From contig JAEMQC010000111.1 of assembly GCA_022758985.1 (NCBI GenBank), positions 1 to 7,269 on the forward strand: 7,269 bases of DNA, in the 5' to 3' direction. Below are positions 1 through 5,828 of the stretch, one piece after another; position 1 is the stretch's first letter; each line of letters begins with the position of its first letter. A program made the position numbers and the translations under genes. Origin of the DNA: Campylobacteraceae bacterium (lineage in GTDB: Bacteria; Campylobacterota; Campylobacteria; Campylobacterales; UBA6016). The notes below the pieces were generated by a model. It did not search any database, was not told where the DNA came from, and saw only the letters and a list, made by a program, of their open reading frames with translations.

Positions 1-34
1 ATCGTAGATATTTCGTTTCATTTTTGTATCAGAC
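1..34 (-). other. Continuation of the regulator reading frame past its stop
   Basis: Reading on in the same minus-strand frame after the TGA at 35-37 gives V, stop (TGA, 29-31), then Y-K-N-E-T-K-Y-L-R to the window edge. OmpR/KdpE-type winged-helix domains typically read W-G-x-G-Y followed by E-x-x-Y-L-R at this point, so the coding signal clearly continues. The part that should hold the recognition helix and C-terminal hairpin is therefore present in the DNA but separated from the gene by two in-frame stops. It is either the decayed tail of a pseudogene or a sequence error at the window end. It runs off the window. Confidence 0.6.
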
Positions 35-580
35 TCAACAAATTTCTTTGAGTAGCCATGAATGAGTTAGTATCTTGCCTTTGTTTTTAAGTAGTGTCTT
101 TAATAGTTCATACTCTTTTGGTGTGAGTTTTAGCTCTTCACCGTCAATTGTTGCAGTGTGGGCGCCGATGTCTAGTTCCAGATTTTTACTCGTTATGACG
201 CTTGTATTTTGGGTTTGCTCGCTTCTTCTGAGTGAGGCTTTGATTCTAGCTATCAGCTCTCCCGTCCCAAATGGTTTGACTAGATAATCATCCGCTCCGG
301 CTTCAAGTGCGGATATTTTTTGCTCTTCCATGCCGATTGCCGATAGTATGATGACTGGTGCGGCGCTCCACTCCCTGAAACGACCCAAAAACTCCATTCC
401 GCTTCCATCCGGTAACCCCAAATCAAGAAGTGCGACGGATGGATTGTAAAGCGCCGCTTTGTTCACGGCTTCAGCTAGCGAAGAGGCTTCGATAGGCTCA
501 AACCCGCTTGCCTCAAGCGTTATGGTTAGCATCTTTCGTATTGCTTTGTCGTCGTCTATGATTAGTATTTTTTGTTTCAT
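35..580 (-). CDS. kdpE: KdpE-like OmpR-family response regulator, cut short in its DNA-binding domain
   Basis: This is a two-component response regulator, the likely partner of the adjacent kinase. The receiver domain (about residues 1-118) has the acidic cluster D9-D10-D11, phospho-acceptor Asp53, switch residue Ser80 and Lys102 in VKPF. A winged-helix domain starts near residue 128 and includes the LTPKEYELL helix typical of OmpR/PhoB/KdpE. The frame stops after C181, whereas KdpE proteins are usually about 225 residues, so the recognition helix is missing. The next codons read TGA-GTC-TGA-TAC where the family has Gly-Val-Gly-Tyr, and C181 sits where Trp is expected. I chose the ATG at 580 because it overlaps the kinase stop as ATGA, which suggests coupled translation, and because MKQKILIIDDD is a normal receiver start. 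A TTG at 610 would add 10 unconvincing residues. The KdpE name rests on the KdpD partner and the potassium context. As it stands the protein should be phosphorylated but should not bind DNA, unless the stops are read through or are errors. Confidence 0.8.
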   Translation of the reverse strand: MKQKILIIDDDKAIRKMLTITLEASGFEPIEASSLAEAVNKAALYNPSVALLDLGLPDGSGMEFLGRFREWSAAPVIILSAIGMEEQKISALEAGADDYLVKPFGTGELIARIKASLRRSEQTQNTSVITSKNLELDIGAHTATIDGEELKLTPKEYELLKTLLKNKGKILTHSWLLKEIC

Positions 581-1572
581 GTTATCGCCGGAATTTTGAG
601 ATTTACGCAAAAAAGAGTGTCTTTTACGGATATGTCTAGCTTAGCGTCTATTATTTCGGCTATTTTGAGACACAGATAAAGACCCAGTCCGCTACCGTCG
701 GTATCTTTCGAGTTTGAGAATCTTTTGAGCTTTTTGCCGATACTGCTCATCTCCTCTTTTGTCGGTAGTGCGCCGCTATTTGTTATTATTATCTCAACAT
801 CGGTTATATTTTTTTGGACAGAGATTTTGACGTTTTCGCCGTATTTAAAGGCGTTGTCTATAAGTATGGAAACGGCTTGCTCAAAAAGCTCCGCATCTGT
901 CAGAGCAGTCGGCAATTGATCTGCTATCTCAAAAACAGCCTTTTTGTCGTATTTTTGCTCTATTTTTGAGAGTACGGCTCCTATATTTTCGGCTATGTCG
1001 CACTCTTTTAGTATCGGTCTTATGTTGTCCGCAAATTTAGCCTCGGCTAGCAAAGTCTCTACTAGTCTTTGCATCCTTGTCGAGCTTTCAAATATGTTTT
1101 CGTACAGAGATTTTTTTTGTTCGTTTGAGAGTGTTATGTCATTGTTTAAAAGCGTACTTGCCGCACCGATAGTCGCCGCAAGGGGCGTGCGAAGCTCGTG
1201 CAAGAGTGAGCCCATTAGCGCTTTTGATAGCTTCTCGGATAGCTCTAGCTCTTTTATCTTTGCAGCTTTTTTGGCCAGTATTGAGACCAGGACGCCTATC
1301 AAAAACATTATCGCAAAACTCAGAAAATGTCTGCCGTCATGTACTCTTAGGCTAAGTACGGGCGGCACGAAAAGCACATTAAAAGTCATCACGGAGACAA
1401 AAGATATAACGGTAGTTTTTAAAACACCCAAAAAGACCGCCGCAAACAGTATCGGCAACATATAAAGCATAGCGATATTGAGGAGTTCAAGCTCTCTTTG
1501 GTTTTCAAGCGATACCAAAGTCACCGCTATAAAAGTCGCAATACTCAGTAGCGTCGGATTGAGTGTTCTCAT
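577..1572 (-). CDS. kdpD: Short KdpD-like membrane sensor histidine kinase
   Basis: This inner-membrane histidine kinase of 331 residues phosphorylates the downstream regulator. Four hydrophobic segments (about 8-20, 32-50, 54-74, 83-100), with FNVLFVPP and RVHDGRHFLSFAIMF around the third and fourth, match the DUF4118 membrane domain specific to KdpD. The kinase core follows: H-box LLHELRTPL with His125, N-box LIDNAFKY with Asn240, and G2 box GSGLGL (293-298). The usual KdpD is about 900 residues. Here the N-terminal KdpD domain with its Walker A motif, the universal-stress domain and the GAF segment are all absent, and the first transmembrane helix begins almost at the start. That leaves the membrane domain as the only sensor. 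The G1 box reads TNSGALP instead of D-x-G-x-G, so the adenine-contacting Asp is an Asn (residue 265). The ATG lies 7 bp after the kup stop with no close ribosome site, so translation is probably coupled to kup. The TGA stop overlaps the regulator start. Confidence 0.88.
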   Translation of the reverse strand: MRTLNPTLLSIATFIAVTLVSLENQRELELLNIAMLYMLPILFAAVFLGVLKTTVISFVSVMTFNVLFVPPVLSLRVHDGRHFLSFAIMFLIGVLVSILAKKAAKIKELELSEKLSKALMGSLLHELRTPLAATIGAASTLLNNDITLSNEQKKSLYENIFESSTRMQRLVETLLAEAKFADNIRPILKECDIAENIGAVLSKIEQKYDKKAVFEIADQLPTALTDAELFEQAVSILIDNAFKYGENVKISVQKNITDVEIIITNSGALPTKEEMSSIGKKLKRFSNSKDTDGSGLGLYLCLKIAEIIDAKLDISVKDTLFCVNLKIPAIT

Positions 1573-1579
1573 GTGTTAA

Positions 1580-3406
1580 TTATAGCTCCGCACGCCTGAC
1601 GACGCCTAGAAGTTTTTGGTGCGGAAATTTGTAAAAATGGACAAATGAAGGCGACAAATCCTTGATAGCCGCAAAGAGCATCCAAACCGGATTTTTGGTG
1701 ATTATCTCCTCTTGACCGTAGAATATTGTGCGCTCATCTATATTTTTACTTTTGAGCACGCTTTCGACATCTAGCATCTCCATGTATCCGGGTCGGATGA
1801 CGAGCAAATCAAGCCCTTCAGCCATCGGTGTAAGCTCGGAATAGACGCCGTGCGGTTCGTTTGAGGGTTTGACTGTGACGATGATATTGCGCTCGTATAT
1901 GATGCCGTTTTGGAACATGGTTTTTGGTATATATGCCGGAATAGCGCCAATATGCCTAGCAAAAAATAGCGCAGTGCCTTGTAGTTTTGTTGCATTTTGG
2001 TATCTGTTTGAATATTCGTCTAAAAAATCATCTTTTGTGACTGGAACAAACGATGTGTATAGTTTTTTTTGCCCCTGTGTGTATACAATGATGATAAGTA
2101 GCGGTACAGATGCTATGATGAGTGGCCAATAGCCGCCGTGCGGGATTTTGAGAAGACAGGAGGCAAAAAAGATCGCGCTTGATATGCCCGATAATACACT
2201 AAAACCGAGCCTTAGGTACTCTTTTTTGTGCCAAAATATTGCGCCCATCAGTAAAGCTGTAATACTCATAGCGCCCGACACCGCAAGACCGTACGCAGAG
2301 GCTAACTTTGCCGATTCTTGAAAGATAAAGAGCATCGCTATGACGCAGATAAGCAAAAACCAATTGACCGCCCCTATATATATTTGTGAGCGAAGCTCAT
2401 CCGAGGTGTACTCGACTTTAAAGTGCGGAAATATACGAGTAGTCATCGCCTGATACAGCACCGAGAAAATACCGCTTATCATTGCTTGCGAGGCTATGAC
2501 GGTCGCCATAATGGAAAGAAGTAAAAACGGCACATAAAAAGCAGGCGCTATCATTTGTGCCGACTCAAACAGTACGCTTTTTGACTCAGGATGCGCCATC
2601 AAAAACGCCCCTTGCCCAAAATAGCTAATCCACAAAGCAACAGACACAAACAGCCACCCTTTGAGAATAGGGAGTCTGCCGAGATGTCCCATATCTGCAT
2701 ACAAAGCCTCGCCACCCGTGGCGCATAGCAGTACATCCGCCAGTATGATAAACGCTGCGAAAGGGTTGTCAAGCATAAACGCTATGGCGTAGTGTGGGCT
2801 AAGTGCGCTCAGTAGCTCTATGTGTGAGCCGATGGAGAAAAGCCCTATAAATCCAAGCGCAAAAAACCAGATAACCATTATAGGTCCAAAGGCAGACGCT
2901 ACCCGTTCGACACCCTTTCGCTGAACGGCAAAAAGAGCTATCGCTATTGCCGAAGCTATAAAAAGCAGGGTAAGCTTGCCTGTGTGCTCATACCCGGGGA
3001 TAAGAGCGATACCCTCGACTGCCGATAAGATACTGATAGCCGGAGTGATGACGCCGTCGCCTATCATGAGCGATATACCCACAAAGCCAAGAGCCGACAT
3101 AAATGCCGCTTGTCTGGCGCTTTTGATATACGGTGTGAGGATCTGGGTAAGTACTATCGTGCCGCCCTCCCCACGCTTTGAGAGACTAGTGGCAAGCCAT
3201 GCGTACTGTACGGTAACAAGTATCGTCATTGTCCAGACAACAAGAGACAAGATACCGAATATATTTGTCATTGTGGGCTTGATAAGTAAAAATATAATCG
3301 TAAATGTGTATATTGGACTTGTGCCGATGTCGCCGTACACTACACCAAGCGATTTAATAACCATAAATTCGCTTTTTATGCGTTCTCGCATGGAGTCTAT
3401 ACTCAA
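1580..3406 (-). CDS. kup: Kup low-affinity potassium uptake permease
   Basis: This is an inner-membrane K+ transporter of the Kup/HAK/KT family, which brings in K+, probably with protons. Its 608 residues are close to the family's usual length of about 620-630. The signature GVVYGDIGTSPIYT (21-34) lies in the first membrane helix, followed by RGEGGTIVL (78-86) and GDGVITPAISILSAVEG (116-132). About twelve hydrophobic helices reach to roughly residue 440. A soluble C-terminal domain follows, containing IPKTMFQNGIIYERNIIVTV and ending in GVVRRAEL. The start is TTG at 3404-3406, because an AAAAGGAG ribosome site lies 6 bases upstream. The first ATG, at 3389-3391, is about 21 bases from that site, which is too far. 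The gene leads an operon with a KdpD-like kinase and a KdpE-like regulator, and its upstream region carries a candidate KdpE box. It is likely the target of that two-component pair. Confidence 0.95.
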   Translation of the reverse strand: MSIDSMRERIKSEFMVIKSLGVVYGDIGTSPIYTFTIIFLLIKPTMTNIFGILSLVVWTMTILVTVQYAWLATSLSKRGEGGTIVLTQILTPYIKSARQAAFMSALGFVGISLMIGDGVITPAISILSAVEGIALIPGYEHTGKLTLLFIASAIAIALFAVQRKGVERVASAFGPIMVIWFFALGFIGLFSIGSHIELLSALSPHYAIAFMLDNPFAAFIILADVLLCATGGEALYADMGHLGRLPILKGWLFVSVALWISYFGQGAFLMAHPESKSVLFESAQMIAPAFYVPFLLLSIMATVIASQAMISGIFSVLYQAMTTRIFPHFKVEYTSDELRSQIYIGAVNWFLLICVIAMLFIFQESAKLASAYGLAVSGAMSITALLMGAIFWHKKEYLRLGFSVLSGISSAIFFASCLLKIPHGGYWPLIIASVPLLIIIVYTQGQKKLYTSFVPVTKDDFLDEYSNRYQNATKLQGTALFFARHIGAIPAYIPKTMFQNGIIYERNIIVTVKPSNEPHGVYSELTPMAEGLDLLVIRPGYMEMLDVESVLKSKNIDERTIFYGQEEIITKNPVWMLFAAIKDLSPSFVHFYKFPHQKLLGVVRRAEL

Positions 3407-3412
3407 AGGTTA

Positions 3413-3420
3413 CTCCTTTT
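3413..3420 (-). promoter_or_regulatory. Ribosome binding site fixing a TTG start for kup
   Basis: The minus strand reads AAAAGGAG, then six bases, then TTG. This strong Shine-Dalgarno sequence at ideal spacing supports the TTG at 3404-3406 over the downstream ATG codons as the kup start. Confidence 0.8.
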
Positions 3421-3458
3421 TTGGATTTTGAACATGGTAGCTCTTTTGGCATAGGACA

Positions 3459-3464
3459 TGTATA
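3459..3464 (-). promoter_or_regulatory. Possible -10 element for the kup operon
   Basis: TATACA on the minus strand would place the transcription start near 3452 and give a 5' leader of about 46 bases. There is no good -35 hexamer at 17 bases upstream. The KdpE-like box lies about where -35 would be, which would fit an activator-dependent promoter of the PhoB/KdpE kind. The region is AT-rich and other -10 choices are possible. Confidence 0.3.
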
Positions 3465-3498
3465 AAAAACAGCTACAAATGTATAAAAAAAGTATAAA
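3460..3498 (-). promoter_or_regulatory. Candidate KdpE-type operator: three TTTATAC half-sites
   Basis: On the minus strand TTTATAC occurs at 3492-3498, 3481-3487 and 3460-3466. Start-to-start spacing is 11 and 21 bp, which is one and two helical turns, as expected for OmpR/PhoB-class regulators that bind direct repeats head to tail. The first two copies make TTTATACTTTTTTTATAC. The E. coli kdpFABC operator, from memory, reads TTTATACTTTTTTTACAC, a difference of one base in 18. The block lies about 75 bp upstream of the kup start, in front of an operon that encodes a KdpD/KdpE-like pair. Binding is an inference. The tract is AT-rich, so some similarity by chance is possible. Confidence 0.55.
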
Positions 3499-3531
3499 GA
3501 CTGGTATTGCCGCTTTTAACCGCCGTTTTTG

Positions 3532-3537
3532 TAGAAT
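3532..3537 (+). promoter_or_regulatory. Possible -10 element for ilvD
   Basis: TAGAAT lies about 28 bases before the ilvD start and would give a short leader from about 3544. The -35 region is weak (TTGCCG at 3507-3512, with a 19-base spacer), which is common in Campylobacterota promoters. TAAAAT at 3541-3546 is an alternative. No leader peptide or attenuator was recognised. Confidence 0.35.
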
Positions 3538-3555
3538 TTGTAAAATTTTTTTCAT

Positions 3556-3560
3556 AGGAT
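3556..3560 (+). promoter_or_regulatory. Ribosome binding site for ilvD
   Basis: AGGAT sits 5 bases before the ATG at 3566. It supports that start over an in-frame ATG at 3458, whose extra 36 residues are basic, contain no IlvD motif and overlap the control region. Confidence 0.65.
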
Positions 3561-3565
3561 TTGTG

Positions 3566-5245
3566 ATGAGAAGCGATACAATCAAAAAAGGGTGGGAGAA
3601 GACTCCACATAGAAGTTTGCTAAGAGCGACGGGGCTAAAAGATGAGGATTTTGACAAGCCGTTCATCGGTATAGCAAACAGCTATATAGACATCATTCCG
3701 GGGCATTTTTTTCTTCAAGAGTACGGCAAAATTGTCAAAGAGGCGATAAGAGAAGCTGGAGGTGTGCCTTTTGAGTTTAACACCATCGGCGTGGACGACG
3801 GTATCGCGATGGGGCACGACGGGATGCTCTATAGCCTTCCTAGCCGCGAGCTGATAGCCGATAGTATCGAGACCGTGATGAATGCACACAAGCTAGATGC
3901 GCTCATCTGTATCCCAAACTGCGACAAGATAGTCCCTGGGATGATAATGGGCGCTCTGAGGGTTAATGTGCCGACCGTATTTGTAAGCGGTGGCCCTATG
4001 AAAGCGGGGCATATGAAGGACGGTACTCCTATCGATCTTGCGACTGCTTTTGAAGCCGTGGGCAAAAAAGCAAGAGGTATGATGAGCGACGAAGAGCTGC
4101 ATGAGATAGAGTGCAACGCTTGTCCGGGGGCTGGAAGCTGTAGCGGGATGTTTACCGCAAACTCCATGAACACTCTATGCGAAGCTATGGGTATTGCGCT
4201 GCCTGGTAACGGTACGGTGCCGGCACTCACACCCGAGAGAATAGAGATGGTAAAAAAAGCGGCAAAAAGAGTCGTAGAAATTGCACTAGATGAGAGATAC
4301 AAAATCAGAAATATCCTCAACGAAAAAGCGGTTCACAATGCGTTTGTCGTAGATATGGCAATGGGCGGCAGCTCAAATACGGTGCTTCATATGTTGGCGA
4401 TAGCAAAAGAGTCTGGCGTGGATTTCCCGATAGCGCATATCAACGACATAGCGGGCAAAGTTGCTCACATAGCGAAAATTAGTCCTTCGCTTAGCACGGT
4501 ACACATGGAAGACATCGGTAGAGCAGGCGGCGTAAATGCGGTCATGAAAGAAGTAAGCAAGCGAGGAGACATCCTAAAAACCGACGCACTCACCGTAACA
4601 GGCGAGACTATCGGCGAGAGGATAGCGACAGCGGAGATCAAAGACACTAGTGTCATCCATACAAATGAAAGCGCGTACTCACCTGTGGGTGGTCTAGCGA
4701 TACTATTTGGCAACCTAGCAGAGCAAGGGTGCGTCGTCAAGACTGCGGGTATACAGCCAAGCATGAGAAAGTTCACTGGACGCGCGATATGCTTTAACTC
4801 CCAAGATGAAGCGATAGCTGGTATTATGAGTGGCAAGGTGCAGCCTGGGCATGTGGTGGTCATCAGATACGAAGGACCTAGGGGTGGACCTGGTATGCAA
4901 GAGATGCTCACCCCTACGAGCCTCATAGCGGGTATGGGTCTAGGCGAGTCGGTAGCGCTCATCACGGATGGAAGATTTTCTGGCGCAACAAGAGGAGCTT
5001 GTATCGGACACATCAGCCCTGAAGCGGCGGAGGGTGGTCTCATCGGGCTACTAGAAGATGGCGATGAGATAAGCCTAGATGTCGATAGCCATATGCTTCA
5101 CGCAAATCTAAGCGAAGAGGTTATCGAGGCTAGGCGAGAGAAGTTCAAAGAGCACAAAAAGGATATCAACTCAAAATGGCTAAAAAGATATGCTCTTTTG
5201 GTGACTAATGCAAGCAGCGGAGCGGTGCTTAAGACGGAGCTGTAA
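3566..5245 (+). CDS. ilvD: Dihydroxy-acid dehydratase IlvD, [4Fe-4S] type
   Basis: This cytoplasmic enzyme dehydrates 2,3-dihydroxy-isovalerate and 2,3-dihydroxy-3-methylvalerate to the 2-keto acids that lead to valine, leucine and isoleucine; the valine branch also feeds pantothenate. At 559 residues it has the family's normal length. Visible landmarks are IGIANSYIDIIPGH (34-47), DDGIAMGHDGMLYSLPSREL (77-96), IPNCDKIVPGM with cluster ligand Cys119, CPGAGSCSGMFTANSM with Cys192, and TDGRFSGATRG with the catalytic Ser472. Position 46 is Gly in PGH, as in E. coli IlvD, where the [2Fe-2S] class has a third Cys. I infer the oxygen-labile [4Fe-4S] form, which suits a microaerobic or anaerobic life. 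The start at 3566 matches family N-termini (MRSDTIKKGWEKTPHR) and has a ribosome site. The gene stands alone, divergent from kup, with hairpins after its stop. No other ilv genes are in the window. Confidence 0.97.
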   Translation: MRSDTIKKGWEKTPHRSLLRATGLKDEDFDKPFIGIANSYIDIIPGHFFLQEYGKIVKEAIREAGGVPFEFNTIGVDDGIAMGHDGMLYSLPSRELIADSIETVMNAHKLDALICIPNCDKIVPGMIMGALRVNVPTVFVSGGPMKAGHMKDGTPIDLATAFEAVGKKARGMMSDEELHEIECNACPGAGSCSGMFTANSMNTLCEAMGIALPGNGTVPALTPERIEMVKKAAKRVVEIALDERYKIRNILNEKAVHNAFVVDMAMGGSSNTVLHMLAIAKESGVDFPIAHINDIAGKVAHIAKISPSLSTVHMEDIGRAGGVNAVMKEVSKRGDILKTDALTVTGETIGERIATAEIKDTSVIHTNESAYSPVGGLAILFGNLAEQGCVVKTAGIQPSMRKFTGRAICFNSQDEAIAGIMSGKVQPGHVVVIRYEGPRGGPGMQEMLTPTSLIAGMGLGESVALITDGRFSGATRGACIGHISPEAAEGGLIGLLEDGDEISLDVDSHMLHANLSEEVIEARREKFKEHKKDINSKWLKRYALLVTNASSGAVLKTEL

Positions 5246-5255
5246 AAGCTCTGTC
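5233..5255 (+). terminator. Hairpin with the ilvD stop codon in its loop
   Basis: GACGGAGCT (5233-5241) pairs with AGCTCTGTC (5247-5255) in a 9-bp stem with one G-U pair. The 5-base loop GTAAA contains the TAA stop at 5243-5245. No T-run follows directly, so it may be part of a two-hairpin terminator or a 3'-end stabiliser rather than a simple intrinsic terminator. Confidence 0.45.
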
Positions 5256-5260
5256 CGATT

Positions 5261-5285
5261 AAAATAAAGACTAAGGGTCTATTTT
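5261..5285 (+). terminator. Weak candidate terminator after ilvD
   Basis: AGAC (5268-5271) pairs with GTCT (5277-5280) around a TAAGG loop. AAAAT (5261-5265) can extend the stem with ATTTT (5281-5285), leaving a two-base bulge. The T-rich 3' arm could serve as the release tract. The stem is short and AT-rich. Placement between ilvD and the separately regulated hsp20 makes a terminator likely here. Confidence 0.4.
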
Positions 5286-5318
5286 ATGCTACTTGTCTTG
5301 ACCATTTTAAATTTTAAA

Positions 5319-5345
5319 TTAGCACTCTTGACATATGAGCGCTAA
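5319..5345 (+). promoter_or_regulatory. CIRCE operator 1 (HrcA site)
   Basis: TTAGCACTC, nine bases, then GAGCGCTAA. It differs from the CIRCE consensus TTAGCACTC-N9-GAGTGCTAA by one base in the right arm. HrcA represses heat-shock genes through this inverted repeat. Its 9-base spacer contains the -35 hexamer of the hsp20 promoter. Confidence 0.93.
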
Positions 5346-5356
5346 TAATGTATCAT
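5328..5356 (+). promoter_or_regulatory. Sigma-70 promoter of hsp20
   Basis: TTGACA (5328-5333), a 17-base spacer and TATCAT (5351-5356) make a near-consensus vegetative promoter. The -35 hexamer lies entirely inside the spacer of CIRCE 1. The predicted start near 5363 falls inside CIRCE 2, so HrcA bound at either site would block RNA polymerase. The leader would be about 49 bases. Confidence 0.75.
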
Positions 5357-5360
5357 TTCG

Positions 5361-5387
5361 TTAGCACTTTGATACATAGAGTGCTAA
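5361..5387 (+). promoter_or_regulatory. CIRCE operator 2 (HrcA site)
   Basis: TTAGCACTT, nine bases, then GAGTGCTAA: one mismatch to consensus, this time in the left arm. Its centre is 42 bp from that of CIRCE 1, about four helical turns, so two HrcA dimers would sit on the same face of the DNA. It ends 24 bases before the hsp20 start codon and would also be present in the mRNA leader. Confidence 0.93.
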
Positions 5388-5411
5388 AAAATAATATATA
5401 AGGAGTTTAAG

Positions 5412-5828
5412 ATGCTTCTGACTAGATTTGACCCGTTTAGAGAGTTTGAAAGAAGATTTGCTAGCTACATGCCTACCGAAGCAAAAGAAGCGGCTAACGT
5501 ATCGAGCTTTAGCCCTGCTGTAAATACAAGAGAAGATGAAAAAGCTTACTACATTCACGCAGACCTTCCTGGGGTAGCGAAAGAAGATATAAATATAGAT
5601 CTTAAAGACAACGTCCTAACTATATCGGGCGAGAGAAAGCATAAAGAGGAAGTTAAAGAGAAAGATTACTACAAGCTGGAGAGTTTTTACGGTAAATTCC
5701 AAAGAAGCTTTACGTTACCGGAAGACGCAAACAGCGACTCCATAGACGCTTCAACGGAAAACGGCGTGCTAAACATCACCATTCCGAAGGCAGCGCCGAA
5801 AGAGTCTAAAAAAATAGAAATCAAATAA
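5412..5828 (+). CDS. Hsp20-family small heat-shock protein
   Basis: This ATP-independent cytoplasmic holdase binds unfolding proteins and passes them to the DnaK/ClpB or GroEL systems. Its 138 residues have the standard layout. A short variable N-terminus begins MLLTRFDPFREFERRF. The alpha-crystallin domain (about 34-127) carries ADLPGVAKEDINIDL and the signature NGVLNITIPK (117-126). A short tail ends with the I-x-I motif IEI (135-137), which docks neighbouring dimers in the oligomer. An AGGAG ribosome site (5401-5405) lies 6 bases before the ATG. Two CIRCE operators and a vegetative promoter directly upstream show HrcA control. The gene appears to be transcribed alone. Its last 8 bases overlap the end of the convergent phosphatase gene. 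The family call is firm; a specific symbol such as ibpA or hspA is not justified. Confidence 0.96.
   Translation: MLLTRFDPFREFERRFASYMPTEAKEAANVSSFSPAVNTREDEKAYYIHADLPGVAKEDINIDLKDNVLTISGERKHKEEVKEKDYYKLESFYGKFQRSFTLPEDANSDSIDASTENGVLNITIPKAAPKESKKIEIK

Noticed and set aside
1..37. UGA read as glycine (Gracilibacteria/SR1-type genetic code)
   Set aside because: Both TGA codons stand where Gly is expected, but the kinase (577-579) and the phosphatase (5821-5823) end properly at TGA at the family's normal length, and the genes look like Campylobacterota, which use the standard code.
944..1465. Open frame of 173 codons on the plus strand inside the kinase gene
   Set aside because: It is antisense to a clear histidine kinase, Ser/Phe-rich as expected of a shadow frame, and has no domain or ribosome site.
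2976..3431. Open frame of 151 codons on the plus strand over the kup start
   Set aside because: It is antisense to the conserved Kup N-terminus; its composition is that of a shadow frame.
3436..3476. Inverted repeat GTAGCT/AGCTAC in the kup-ilvD region as an operator
   Set aside because: The arms are only six bases, each nearly self-palindromic, and 28 bases apart; chance is likely.
3458..3565. N-terminal extension of IlvD by 36 residues, or a leader peptide
   Set aside because: There is no ribosome site at the upstream ATG, the residues match nothing in IlvD, the stretch is not rich in Ile/Leu/Val codons in a row, and it overlaps the control region. The ATG at 3566 has a ribosome site and the family N-terminus.
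4465..5043. Open frame of 192 codons on the minus strand inside ilvD
   Set aside because: It is a shadow of the strongly conserved IlvD coding sequence and has no recognisable protein features.
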